From Candidatus Bathyarchaeota archaeon (GTDB taxonomy: Archaea > Thermoproteota > Bathyarchaeia > Bathyarchaeales > Bathycorpusculaceae): a stretch of 64,000 nt of DNA. Shown here piece by piece: positions 1 to 8,609 of the stretch. Each line of letters begins with the position of its first letter. The stretch's first letter is position 1. Below the pieces are notes generated by a model. The model ran no database searches. It saw only the letters and a list, made by a program, of their open reading frames with translations, and was not told where the DNA came from. A program made the translations under genes and the position numbers. The DNA lies in the NCBI GenBank assembly GCA_026014485.1, contig JAOZIE010000012.1, positions 1 through 64,000 of the forward strand. The letters run 5' to 3'.

Positions 1-1
1 T

Positions 2-148
2 GCAGCTTTTGCTTTGTCAGTTGGTATTTACGGCATATCGTTTGAATTTCAGTTCTGTTTCTTTGAGTTCAACCGCATATATGGTAATTCGCCAAGTTAC
101 AAAAAGCATTTACCCTTTTTTATGCTTTTAAAAAACCTTGTAAATTGA
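2..148 (+). CDS. Possible C-terminal end of a gene entering from the left
   Basis: The reading frame is open from base 2 to a TGA at 146-148 and encodes about 48 residues rich in Phe, Tyr and Leu. No start codon is visible because the frame runs off the left edge. It may be the tail of a membrane or enzyme gene, or chance. I do not recognise the family. Confidence 0.25.
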   Translation, partial: AAFALSVGIYGISFEFQFCFFEFNRIYGNSPSYKKHLPFFMLLKNLVN

Positions 149-552
149 CTATTTTCGCCTTTAAAGCTTGTTTTAAGTTCTTTATGTGGCGGGTATGTCA
201 GCGTTCCATCTACAGTTAACAATTTCATGCGCTTCAGCGCCCATTTTCTATTAGAAAGAATTCACGATGAATCGCAGTTCCTAGTGGCATCAAAATTTTG
301 AGAAATGCCCGATACAACCATTTGTGGAATAAATCTAAATATTTGAAGGACAAAAGAGACCCTATAAAGTATCCCTCCAAAATTATTTGGCAGACGATTA
401 TGAGCGCGATGAAAATTGATTGGTCACGTGCCCCGAATGCCCTGATCAAGGTACAATATGCACGGGAGATTCTAGAAAACGCTGCATAAAATGCACTGGA
501 GCAGGAAGACGAAACCCAAACGGTTAAGCAATTTAAGGTATGAGTCTAAGGT
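149..552. other. Stretch without a supported gene
   Basis: Two overlapping antiparallel frames are open here: 298-489 on plus (63 aa, TTG start) and 234-449 on minus (71 aa, hydrophobic). Neither has a recognisable domain or a clear ribosome site, and at most one can be real. I see no RNA gene or repeat. Confidence 0.4.
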
Positions 553-909
553 ATGTATCGACGTAGCAAAATAATTGTGGGCATTTTCGTCGCGGTTCTT
601 ATTGCCATGATCTGTTTCCTCGCGTGGACTGAGACTGAGCGTGGACCGATTTCAGAGGATTACATAACCGTAATAGGTTTGGCCGCAGCGGCACTGGGTG
701 GTTTTTCACTTTTTCCTCAATTACTGAAAGTTTTGAAGACAAGATCCACCAAAGACCTCTCTCTTGGAATGCTTATTGTTTTTTCCAGCAGCATATTTTT
801 GTGGCTCGTTTACGGAATTTTAGTGAATAATCCCCCCATCATAATCGCTAATTTTTTTGGGTTAATCGAAGCTCTCATCACCTTATTATTTAAAATAAAA
901 TATAAATGA
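553..909 (+). CDS. SemiSWEET-like PQ-loop/MtN3 sugar transporter
   Basis: A 118-residue membrane protein. An extra N-terminal hydrophobic segment (about residues 7-25) precedes a three-helix SemiSWEET/MtN3 unit (about 38-117). The first helix of that unit ends in Phe-Pro-Gln (PQ motif) followed by KVLKTRSTKDLSLGM, the typical cytoplasmic loop. The third helix carries the ANFFG pattern normal for the family. Known members dimerise and carry mono- or disaccharides across the membrane; the substrate here is unknown. Canonical SemiSWEETs are about 85-100 aa, so the N-terminal helix may be a genuine extension or the true start may lie further in. A TrmB-like relic follows directly, but no functional link can be shown. 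Confidence 0.8.
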   Translation: MYRRSKIIVGIFVAVLIAMICFLAWTETERGPISEDYITVIGLAAAALGGFSLFPQLLKVLKTRSTKDLSLGMLIVFSSSIFLWLVYGILVNNPPIIIANFFGLIEALITLLFKIKYK

Positions 910-910
910 A

Positions 911-1370
911 AAATCAACATTTACCATCATAACAGGAAATGAAACAGCAACAAATGAAGGCCGAAAAATCGCTATTACCAGCGCCAGAGAAGACCTGGAC
1001 TGTCATTTCAGTGAAGAGTTTGTTTTCCGGTTTTCACAAGATTTATGGCGCGAGGCGTTTCAAATTCACACCCAGAAGGGAGTAAAGCTGCAACCGCGTA
1101 CTAATCGCAACTACAAACAGGAAGGAAGACATAAAAGAGCTAATCAAAAACATAAAACCACCCAAAGGCCGATTCACAACAAAGATCACAGACAAAAGCC
1201 CCTGCGATGACTACATGATAATAGACCACAACAAAGCATTAATAGTCACACAAAAAGAGCTATGTCTCGAATCGTTATCCACAAACAACAGGAGTATTGT
1301 CAGAATTTTGGAAGAGAATTTTGAGGCAGCATGGACTGATCCGAAGTCGAAAACTCTATACGAACAATGA
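911..1370 (+). pseudogene. Relic of a TrmB-like regulator: C-terminal ligand/PLD-like domain with one frameshift
   Basis: No ATG-to-stop gene exists here, but two adjacent frames read as one protein. Frame 1 (from 911) runs through EEFVFRFSQDLWREAF to QKGVKLQ. The next frame continues VLIATTNRKEDIKELI and ends with SIVRILEENFEAAWTDP before TGA at 1368-1370. Removing one C from the CC near 1090 joins them. The pattern (a phospholipase-D-like fold ending in an 'ILEENFEAAW' helix) matches the C-terminal domain of TrmB/HTH sensor proteins such as the one at 38138-39355. The N-terminal HTH is missing, so this is a truncated remnant even if the frameshift is a sequencing error. Confidence 0.6.
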
Positions 1371-1602
1371 TGCAGCGGGAAAGATTCGTATTTAAAAGGT
1401 GAATTTGAACAAGCAACGACCCCCGTAAACTCAATAATTAAGTGCCTTAAGCATAAACGTAACTTTGCTTTAGAGAGCATTCTGTCATTGAAAGGTTTTT
1501 GACCCCAAATCAGCTGCTCTCAGCGTACTCCACAGACTAACTGCAACAAGAAACATGGTTTTCCAGCTTCAATGCAAAAACAGAACCAAGAGAGTGGGCA
1601 GT

Positions 1603-2508
1603 TCAGTGTTTTCGTTTTTCCAGAACCATTATCAACAAAACTGCAACCACTAGAACCGCAACCACGACGAGGATGACCGTTAAAGTTTCGCCGCTCAGGA
1701 AAGGCGTAGCTGGAGAAGTAGAGGGCTCAGCAGTCGCGGATACAGAAGGTGAAGTTGGGGGTTGGGGAGTTGAGGTGGGTTGGGCTGTTGGAGTTGCTGT
1801 TGGCTTTGTTGTTGAGGTGGGAGAAGGGGAAGGGGATGGAGTGGGAGTTGAAGTGGGTATTGACGGGGGCGCTACACCAAATACTCTCACCGCAGAGGCA
1901 CCAGTTAACCCTTCTCCCACAATGGCGTAGACCACGAGGTTGTGTCTGCCCCCCGACAAGTCAGCTAAAGTTGCGTTATTAGTCAAAGTCACATTTGCCT
2001 GTCCATCTAGGGAGTAGAACATTTCAGAAACTGGTTCCTCCAAAGCGAAACGTAGGGGTATCTCGGATACGTTGTACGTTAAGGGTTCAGGAGACAAAAT
2101 CCTGACCCGGGGAGGGGTAATGGTATCCACCGTGAAACCGACCATAAGGGAATCCCCACGGTTATAGCCATTCCCGTCAGTCGCCGCTTCAATGCGTATA
2201 GTGTGGTAGCCATCACTTAAACCGGTTATATTCAAGGTTCCGTGATACTCCTGAAAACTTCCCGGAGGCGCTTCATTAGGAAGCTCATAGAACGTATAAT
2301 TTATCCAGTAAATGTTCTCCCATTCGCCCTCGTCTATACGATAATTGATGACTCTGATGTAGGGGTCTTGTGTGGAAACCTCGAATTCCACTAACAAAGG
2401 GCTTCTAACCACTGCATTGTTTTTGGGGTAAAGGATGGAAATCTTGGGAAGCCCCGAATCAGAGGCTTTTGCCAAAGCTACGAGCAAAGCTGAAGCCAAC
2501 AGCACCAA
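1603..2508 (-). CDS. Secreted surface protein with Pro/Thr/Ser stalk and C-terminal membrane anchor
   Basis: The open frame gives 301 aa from a TTG at 2508. It contains Ig-like beta-sandwich sequence (about 20-215, with repeated 'sDGYHTIRIEA' and 'SGGRHNLVVYA' patterns), a long PTS-rich stalk (about 216-268) and a C-terminal hydrophobic helix followed by EKRKH. The TTG would cut into the signal peptide: the frame upstream still reads KTRKRRLLISILLLVLLAS. An ATG at 2587 is in another frame, but dropping one G from the GGGGG run near 2567 brings it into frame and gives a complete signal peptide. The true gene is therefore probably 1603-2587 with a one-base indel. The function is unknown; it is probably displayed on the outer face of the cell. 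A conserved dyad lies upstream. Confidence 0.7.
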   Translation of the reverse strand: MVLLASALLVALAKASDSGLPKISILYPKNNAVVRSPLLVEFEVSTQDPYIRVINYRIDEGEWENIYWINYTFYELPNEAPPGSFQEYHGTLNITGLSDGYHTIRIEAATDGNGYNRGDSLMVGFTVDTITPPRVRILSPEPLTYNVSEIPLRFALEEPVSEMFYSLDGQANVTLTNNATLADLSGGRHNLVVYAIVGEGLTGASAVRVFGVAPPSIPTSTPTPSPSPSPTSTTKPTATPTAQPTSTPQPPTSPSVSATAEPSTSPATPFLSGETLTVILVVVAVLVVAVLLIMVLEKRKH

Positions 2509-2619
2509 GAGCAGAATTGAGATGAGCAGTCGTCTTTTGCGTGTTTTGCAGAGCGTCCTTGTTACCCCCTACACTGTTTCCCAGCATAAAACTATTTTTT
2601 CAGAAGAAATTTAAGCGTT

Positions 2620-2641
2620 CTTATCAAGGTTTCTTGACTAA
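2620..2641. promoter_or_regulatory. Dyad operator, single copy (surface-gene motif)
   Basis: CTTATCAA-GGTTTC-TTGACTAA is a 22-bp imperfect dyad. The right half (TTGACTAA) is identical to that in the four copies at 23.7 and 56.5 kb, and the left half differs at two positions from TTTGTCAA. It lies 33 bp upstream of the ATG at 2587, close to the 37 bp seen at the two other loci. Confidence 0.6.
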
Positions 2642-2773
2642 GTCACACTGACGATAATCATAAACAGCATTACCGTAATTACAGTTGCTGTAACAACGCT
2701 ATTTTACTTAAGAAACGCTTTTGTTGAGGATGTTTCGCGTAAGTTTAATTGATTTGAAGTTTGATTAGTTGGT

Positions 2774-4126
2774 ATGCCTCGTTTGTGGTTTGATAAAGGC
2801 ACGCTTCTGTTGAAGGGAGAGGTGGGGACGCCGTATGGTAAATGGGACCCGAGGAGGGGTTGCTACCGAATTAAAGCCTGCCACTACAGGGACGTCTTGG
2901 ACTATTTTCGGGAAAGCAACATCAAAATTGACGATGCTGCCCCGAACCCGCCTGCTCTGGAACAAATAAACAGCAGCATCGAGTTAAGGTCGTACCAAAG
3001 CAAGGCGCTGGACAAGTGGCAATCCTCAGGCAACCGAGGCGTAATGGTTTTGCCCACAGCCGCGGGAAAAACATTCATCGCACTAAAGGCGATTGCGCTG
3101 TTTAAAACGCAGACCATGATAGTTGTTCCCACGCTGGACCTGCTGGACCAGTGGAAAAAACGAGTGAAAGAATGCCTCGACGTGGATGCGGGGGTGGTGG
3201 GCGGCGGCGAAAACGACGTGCGAATGATAACGGTTGCAACCTATGATTCCGCGTACGCTCAGGCACCGCATTTAGGCAACAAATTTCTGTTTTTGGTTTT
3301 CGACGAAGTACATCATCTGGCTTCGCCGGGTTACATGCAAATCGCGGAAATGCACATTGCACCCTACCGCATGGGCTTAACCGCCACGTACGAGAGAAGC
3401 GACCAACGCCACACGCTGCTACCCCTGCTGGTAGGCGACCCCGTTTACTCTGCCTCTGTTGAAGAACTCACCACAGAAAAGCATCTCGCGCCCTACACAT
3501 ACGAGAAAGTATCCGTGGAGCTCACGGCTGAGGAGCAGCAAACCTACGATGCGCAAATGGGCGTTTTCAGGAAGTATCTGCGGGATAGGCGCATTGTTCT
3601 TGGCAGCGCCGCTGATTTTCAACGGTTCATAATGACCACAGGCAGAGACCCCCGCGCCCGAGAAGCGCTTCTTGCAAGAAACAAAGCCCTAAAAACTGCT
3701 GTTAACTCCCAAGCTAAGCTGGATTTGCTGGCGGAAAAACTGGAAGAGTACCAAAACGAGAAGATACTGATTTTTACGCTTCACAATGACTTAGTCTACG
3801 CCATAAGCAGGCGCTTCCTGATACCAGCGGTCACGTATCAGACGCCCAGAGAAGAACGCCGCAGCATAATGGCTAACTTTGGAAGCGGCAAGTACAAAGT
3901 GATTGTCACCTCGCAGGTTCTGGACGAGGGCGTAGATGTCCCAGACGCATCCGTCGGCTTGGTGCTTGGCGGAACAGGCAGCAAACGCGAATACATACAG
4001 CGGCTGGGGCGGCTCCTAAGAAAGAAAGAGGGCAAAACCGCCAAGCTGGTGGAGATAATCTCCAAGGAAACGGTGGAGGTGGGCATCAGCCGTCGACGCC
4101 ACCAAAAAACGGAGGAGACCCAATAG
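2774..4126 (+). CDS. xpb: XPB/Rad25-family SF2 DNA helicase
   Basis: A 450-residue helicase of the archaeal XPB family, which opens DNA in repair together with the nuclease Bax1. After an N-terminal damage-recognition-like region (1-70) comes motif I LPTAAGKT (93-100), motif II DEVH (177-180), motif III GLTATYERSD (201-210), which overlaps the RED-motif position of XPB, and motif VI QRLGRLLRKK (409-418). The length matches archaeal XPB. The ATG at 2774 gives the expected N-terminus. The gene ends at 4126, and the Bax1 gene starts at the very next base behind GGAGGAG, so the two are cotranscribed and probably translationally coupled. This is the known XPB-Bax1 arrangement. Confidence 0.93.
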   Translation: MPRLWFDKGTLLLKGEVGTPYGKWDPRRGCYRIKACHYRDVLDYFRESNIKIDDAAPNPPALEQINSSIELRSYQSKALDKWQSSGNRGVMVLPTAAGKTFIALKAIALFKTQTMIVVPTLDLLDQWKKRVKECLDVDAGVVGGGENDVRMITVATYDSAYAQAPHLGNKFLFLVFDEVHHLASPGYMQIAEMHIAPYRMGLTATYERSDQRHTLLPLLVGDPVYSASVEELTTEKHLAPYTYEKVSVELTAEEQQTYDAQMGVFRKYLRDRRIVLGSAADFQRFIMTTGRDPRAREALLARNKALKTAVNSQAKLDLLAEKLEEYQNEKILIFTLHNDLVYAISRRFLIPAVTYQTPREERRSIMANFGSGKYKVIVTSQVLDEGVDVPDASVGLVLGGTGSKREYIQRLGRLLRKKEGKTAKLVEIISKETVEVGISRRRHQKTEETQ

Positions 4127-5692
4127 GTGCTTCCCAGCAGCCTACTTGTGGTGTGGAAGCGGAAAGGAGAAATCCAGCCCCGCTACGCAAAGCTGTCTTC
4201 AGACAATCTTGAGGTAGCAAATCGCCTAATCGAAGCCTACAAAGCCAGTGTAGGAAAGAAGAAAAGAGCGCTCAAAGAGTTCGTTGTGGACTTGGAGAAT
4301 CAGGGATACGAGTACCGTTTCGTTAGGGCGTTGGCGTTGCTGCTTGACCGAAAAGGCACTTTCGTCTGCAACAGCAAAATTGACCCCGCTGATTTGAGAC
4401 GGAAAATCTTTGAAGCTACAGAAAAACTTGGGTTACCCACCACGCCAAAACAGCGACAGCAAATTCTCGGGTTTGTTGCTTCTGAAACGGGGCTGACAGA
4501 GGAGCAGATTGAGGAGCAGTTATACGCGGATTTAGACGCGGAGCTGGTTCTCACAGAATTTGATGCGCCCTCGCCGTTGGAGTTGCTTCAGCAGTATAAT
4601 CTTAGTTTAGTGCAGACGCTTCTTTTCGACTGCTCCGAGCTAAGTTTCAAAGCGTCGGGTAACTGGCAGTGGCTGTTTTATTCCGTTAAGAAGTTGGGAC
4701 TCATCTACGAGGTTCTCCGCGATGAAGGCGTCTTCTGGGTGAAGGTGGATGGCCCCGCCAGCCTCTTTAAACTTACAAAACGGTACGGAATCAACATTGC
4801 CAAGCTGCTTCCGGTAATCACTGCCAATCAGGAATGGGTCATAAACGCGAAGATACTGTGGAAGTACACAAATGAGATATGTAACTTTAAAATGGAAAGC
4901 ACAAAACACAGCGCCCTAATACGGAAGCCCAAGCTGCAACCGCAAACCTACGACAGCGCCCCAGAAGAGAGTTTCGCTTCGCAGTTTCAAGCCTTAGAAT
5001 CAGGCTGGGCACTCAAAAGGGAACCAGAGCCTGTTTTGGCGGGAAAACAAGTTATTGTGCCTGATTTCTCGCTTGAAAAATCGGGCTTGAAGATTTACTT
5101 GGAAATTGTGGGGTTCTGGACGGAAGAATACCTGCTTCGGAAAGCCGAAAAACTCAAGCACGTAGCAGACAGGATGATTCTGTTGGTTAATGATGCGTTG
5201 GCGTGTGAGAAGCTTGTTCCGTTAGAGAAGCGCCCGCAACTGCACTTCATTTATTATCGGGACAAAATCTCGTTGGCGCCCATTCTCCGCTATCTGCAGG
5301 CGGAGTTTGAAGAGGTTAAAGCAAAAGAAATCGAGTTGCTGAAGAACCTGCCAGTGAAGTTCACCGAGCCAAACATCGCTTACGCCGAATTCGCGGGCAG
5401 AATCGGGGTTTCAATTGAAGCTGTGCAGGCAGTTCTCGCCGCTAATCTGCCTTTAGGCTACGTGTCACTGCCTAACAGTTTGGTAAGCAAAGAAAAACTC
5501 CAGCAAGCATCCCGTGCCCTCAACCAAGCCATGAAACAGGCAGGAAAACTGACGCTTACCCAAGCAACCCAGATAGTTGAAGCAGAAGGAATAAGCGAAG
5601 CCTCTGCAGCGTTAACTCAACTGGGCTACAGAATAGTTTGGCGTGGAATAAGCAGCGCCCAAGCGGAAGTCTTGCCTCCGAAAGACAGGTAG
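4127..5692 (+). CDS. bax1: Bax1-type nuclease (DUF790), partner of XPB
   Basis: A 521-residue protein of the DUF790/Bax1 family. Archaeal Bax1 binds XPB and acts as a structure-specific endonuclease, by family knowledge. The GTG start at 4127 directly follows the helicase stop codon and has a GGAGGAG ribosome site at 4111-4117. The N-terminal part holds the 'LAELFDAPSPLELLQQYNLS'-like helical region (residues about 120-175). The C-terminal half carries the PD-(D/E)xK core: VPDFSLEK, then IYLEIVGFW, then a conserved Lys in LRKAEKLK (about residues 310-345). Roughly 100 residues of basic C-terminal tail follow. All the visible nuclease residues are intact. Confidence 0.9.
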   Translation: MLPSSLLVVWKRKGEIQPRYAKLSSDNLEVANRLIEAYKASVGKKKRALKEFVVDLENQGYEYRFVRALALLLDRKGTFVCNSKIDPADLRRKIFEATEKLGLPTTPKQRQQILGFVASETGLTEEQIEEQLYADLDAELVLTEFDAPSPLELLQQYNLSLVQTLLFDCSELSFKASGNWQWLFYSVKKLGLIYEVLRDEGVFWVKVDGPASLFKLTKRYGINIAKLLPVITANQEWVINAKILWKYTNEICNFKMESTKHSALIRKPKLQPQTYDSAPEESFASQFQALESGWALKREPEPVLAGKQVIVPDFSLEKSGLKIYLEIVGFWTEEYLLRKAEKLKHVADRMILLVNDALACEKLVPLEKRPQLHFIYYRDKISLAPILRYLQAEFEEVKAKEIELLKNLPVKFTEPNIAYAEFAGRIGVSIEAVQAVLAANLPLGYVSLPNSLVSKEKLQQASRALNQAMKQAGKLTLTQATQIVEAEGISEASAALTQLGYRIVWRGISSAQAEVLPPKDR

Positions 5693-5706
5693 AAGAGTTT
5701 TTGGGT

Positions 5707-6879
5707 TTATCCGACGCACCATCCGAAACGTTCCACCTCTGAGGGCGCAATTCCCTCTTCTACGAGCAGATCCTGTAGGCACACAGGGTCAGATTCTAGG
5801 TAGTCGCCGGTGCAGGCGTAGGCGCGTCCTCGACAGCCGCCGCAGACGCCTCTGTAGGCGCAGTCGCCGCATTTGCCCTTCAAATTGCTTCTTTGTCTGA
5901 GTTCCTTGAGGACGGGGGAACCGCGCCAAATCTCCGTTACGCTTTGCTCGCGGACGTTGCCGACTTTGATGGGTAGAAACGTGCAGGGGTAGATGTCGCC
6001 GTTAGGTCGCAGACTGAAGTACACAAGCCCCGCGTGGCAGCCCACGGAGGAGTCAATCCAGAACTCTTTAAGCAACAGGTCACGGGGTTTTGAATCGGCG
6101 TGTTTGTGCATTTCAGAGACGACTTCGGGGAAAAGCGGAACGCCGCCAGACATCGTGAAAACCATGTCCCGGGCATCCTGCATCTTGTGAAGGTACCTTA
6201 TCAGGTTCACCCGCTGCTCAGCGCTCATCGCCTGATCCATGATGTCTCTGCCGCGCCCGACAGGAACCAAATCGTAAACGGCGACCTGCTCCACGCCCAG
6301 CTTGGCGAGGAACTCGATGCGTTTGGGCATCTCGTCGTAGGTATCCCGTAACGCCATGGTGGTGACGACTACTTCCAAGTTGACTTCTTTGCAGGCTTTG
6401 ATGGCTTTGACGGCTTTCTCAAACGTGCCAGGCAGGTTTCGGAGTTTGTCGTGGTTTTCAGGCACAACCGAATCTATGGGTATGCCTACTGCTTTGATTC
6501 CGGCGTCCTTCAACTGCCAAGCCACCTTGCGGCTCAGCAGCAGCCCGTTGGAAAGCATCGCAGGGATGATACCCAAGTCGACGCAGTAGTCTGCAAGCGC
6601 CATAACAAAGTCTTTTCTGAGAAGCGGCTCGCCTCCGCTGAAAATCAAAGCTTCAGTCCCAAGCCCCGAAAGCTCATCTATCACGCGCGTGGCTTCGGTT
6701 AGGTTAAGTTCGCCCTGCATGGCTTCTCTTGCGGAAACGTGGCAGTGCAGGCAGCGGAGGTTGCAGGCTTTGGTTACGGCGTAGGAGACAATTAGCGGGC
6801 TGTTAGGTGTCGCTGATAAGCCTTTGCCGAGGAGTTTTTGGCGAAGCAGCAATTCCAGCAGCTTAAACCCGACGCCCAT
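5707..6879 (-). CDS. Radical SAM/SPASM protein (AhbD/PqqE-like)
   Basis: 390 residues. The radical SAM cluster motif C39-x3-C43-x2-C46 sits in TKACNLRCLHC, followed by the FSGGEPLLR glycine motif (about 79-87). The C-terminal SPASM region has many cysteines (CHAGL, YPCTF, GKCGDCAYRGVCGGC) for two auxiliary Fe-S clusters. The layout matches heme-biosynthesis AhbC/AhbD and peptide-modifying maturases. No peptide precursor or heme genes are adjacent, so the substrate is open. It lies convergent to bax1 with a 14-bp gap. The ATG at 6879 is the first good start. Confidence 0.8.
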   Translation of the reverse strand: MGVGFKLLELLLRQKLLGKGLSATPNSPLIVSYAVTKACNLRCLHCHVSAREAMQGELNLTEATRVIDELSGLGTEALIFSGGEPLLRKDFVMALADYCVDLGIIPAMLSNGLLLSRKVAWQLKDAGIKAVGIPIDSVVPENHDKLRNLPGTFEKAVKAIKACKEVNLEVVVTTMALRDTYDEMPKRIEFLAKLGVEQVAVYDLVPVGRGRDIMDQAMSAEQRVNLIRYLHKMQDARDMVFTMSGGVPLFPEVVSEMHKHADSKPRDLLLKEFWIDSSVGCHAGLVYFSLRPNGDIYPCTFLPIKVGNVREQSVTEIWRGSPVLKELRQRSNLKGKCGDCAYRGVCGGCRGRAYACTGDYLESDPVCLQDLLVEEGIAPSEVERFGWCVG

Positions 6880-6955
6880 ACAGATGCCTCCTTAAATGTG
6901 CCGTTGACGTTTGCCGCCGCCGCTTTTCTGATTCAATCTGCAGTCTCCAAGCAAG

Positions 6956-7903
6956 CTATTTTGAACGGAGTACCCACATCTGGACTGCTCTGCGCAGAAG
7001 CCACGCCACAGCAAAGATTGTGGATACCGCGACTACGGCTATCAGCAGGTTGGGTCCGATGTCGATGGCGGCGTCAAGTGTTGTGGTTTCGGGTGCGAGG
7101 TCGCTGATGTGTACTTCGTCGATGGTGAGGGTGGAGTCGTGTCCGATGTAAACTTCGGTGCCGTTGACGATGGTGCCAACGGGGTTTTGCACGCCGTGAA
7201 TTGCCTTGACAGCCTGCTCGTATCCGTCCACGTACAGGTGCATGCCTGTGGAGTCCCGCACAAATGCTACGTGAGTCCACTCGTTGAGGGTTACAACGGG
7301 TTCAGTGGTGACGATTTCGTTGAATCCTCCAGAGTCTGTGCGTACAAAACCGCTTAAGGCACCCACAGAGGCATCGATACCTGTTTCAAGAGTGGTTCCC
7401 CTCAAGGAAAGCCCCATAACTCGGCTCACGCTCTGCCACTCCGCATCCGTACGGGTGCATTTGACCACGATGTTGTTGTAGGTAGCTTCGGTGTAGCCTT
7501 GCACGTTTATCCAAGCTTCAATCTTTACCTGCTCCTGTATGTCCAAGTTAGGCGAAATTGGAATGAGAATAGGCTCAGGAGCAGGGGGAAAACCTACCAC
7601 AAACGCGATGGGCACATAAACGAAGTCGCTTCCAGAAAACTTGAATGCCGCGTCAAATTTGCCCTCCACAAGCGCAGGCGGCGAAGGGTAACCGCCCAAG
7701 ATTCCAACGTTAACTCCTGACGCGTCAGGCGTCACCTCTTGATAAGAGTCAGGCAGGATTTCGTTAAGATGCCACAAACCCACCGTGTTGTGGTTAACGG
7801 CGTCCTGCGCCTGCACAGGCGAAACCGAGGCGAAGGTGGACATGCCCGAAAGGAACAGAGCCACTATCAGAACCACAACGGCTTTGGATAATGGTTTGTG
7901 CAT
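6956..7903 (-). CDS. Secreted LamG-fold (concanavalin A-like) protein with membrane anchor
   Basis: 315 residues with a clear signal peptide (KAVVVLIVALFLSGMSTFA, cleavage after about VQAQ at 33). A LamG/jelly-roll domain covers about 40-270: GLWHLNE near the start, AAFKFSGSDFVYV, IEAWINVQGYT, EWTHVAFVRDSTGMHLYVDG, then TIDEVHIS. A hydrophobic C-terminal helix (about 283-305) ends in basic residues. Such domains usually bind carbohydrate or act as adhesive modules; no enzymatic residues can be assigned. Unlike the other surface proteins in the window it has no PTS-rich stalk. It probably faces the outside of the cell. Confidence 0.75.
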   Translation of the reverse strand: MHKPLSKAVVVLIVALFLSGMSTFASVSPVQAQDAVNHNTVGLWHLNEILPDSYQEVTPDASGVNVGILGGYPSPPALVEGKFDAAFKFSGSDFVYVPIAFVVGFPPAPEPILIPISPNLDIQEQVKIEAWINVQGYTEATYNNIVVKCTRTDAEWQSVSRVMGLSLRGTTLETGIDASVGALSGFVRTDSGGFNEIVTTEPVVTLNEWTHVAFVRDSTGMHLYVDGYEQAVKAIHGVQNPVGTIVNGTEVYIGHDSTLTIDEVHISDLAPETTTLDAAIDIGPNLLIAVVAVSTIFAVAWLLRRAVQMWVLRSK

Positions 7904-8056
7904 TAAGAGCCCTCCGTTGCCTCAACGCGGCGTCCATGCAAATCCAAAAAAGAAACTAAATCAAAGCTGTTAAATTGAAAGTGAATCCCCGAGTTCATTT
8001 TTAGTCACAGGTTTACCTCTGGCTAAGTAACTTTTAACTCTCCCTGCAGAACAGTG

Positions 8057-8074
8057 TGTTCCGCAAGCGGAACA
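8057..8074. terminator. Perfect 8-bp inverted repeat 3' of the DUF123 gene
   Basis: TGTTCCGC-AA-GCGGAACA is a perfect palindrome with a two-base centre, 22 bp past the stop codon of the minus-strand gene at 8096. It may form a 3' hairpin. No T-run follows on the minus strand, so terminator function is uncertain; a protein-binding dyad is the alternative. Confidence 0.35.
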
Positions 8075-8095
8075 GCACCCCTACGGAAGAGAGGC

Positions 8096-8497
8096 TTACG
8101 GTTCCAAAGTCAGCGGCTGCATCTGACCCCTCAAAACCTGGGGGTTCTCCACGCGGAAAAGGTGGCTTGTGCAGCGGCAGTCTGAGCAGCCGAATCCGCG
8201 GACAGGGTCACCGTGGCATCCGACTTTTTCGGCAACTGCGCATTCCACGGATTTTTTGCCCTGCAGATAAAGCACCTCTACAATTTGGGCGGCGTCGCTG
8301 TCTAATAGGTAGTCTATGTGCCAGAACAGCCGCTTGCCTTTTTTGAGGTGTCGCTTAACCCGTTGCGGTATGCCGTTCTGAGCTGACCCCACATAAACGT
8401 AAAAGCCTCTCTTGAAAGCGAGTTCGCCCAATGCGCCGACATTGACGACAATGTCTTCTTTGAAATGTACGATGAGGGCATAAATTCCCGTTAACAT
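8096..8497 (-). CDS. DUF123 GIY-YIG-like protein
   Basis: The family signature is plain: GIYALIVHF near the N-terminus, FYVYVGSAQNG (the GIY-YIG-like core), RVKRHLKKGKRLFWHIDYLL, then a Cys-rich tail GFGCSDCRCTSHLF. DUF123 proteins are small archaeal relatives of GIY-YIG nucleases, often fused to endonuclease III. Here the domain stands alone. The longest frame starts at 8539, but the family begins close to the Met at 8497 (MLTGIYAL), which gives 133 aa and is preferred. The neighbours are unrelated. Confidence 0.82.
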   Translation of the reverse strand: MLTGIYALIVHFKEDIVVNVGALGELAFKRGFYVYVGSAQNGIPQRVKRHLKKGKRLFWHIDYLLDSDAAQIVEVLYLQGKKSVECAVAEKVGCHGDPVRGFGCSDCRCTSHLFRVENPQVLRGQMQPLTLEP

Positions 8498-8609
8498 AGT
8501 CTCTTGATGATCCCCCGTTGCTGCACGTTCAGTGGTCAAGTGCAGGTATCCTATGAACAGTTTTAAAGTTCTTTGGCGAAAAAGCCGCTTGTTTGTATGT
8601 AAGGCACAC

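Noticed and set aside
234-489. Two overlapping antiparallel frames (71 and 63 codons)
   Set aside because: There is no motif, no convincing ribosome site, and they exclude each other. Noted only as an unresolved stretch.
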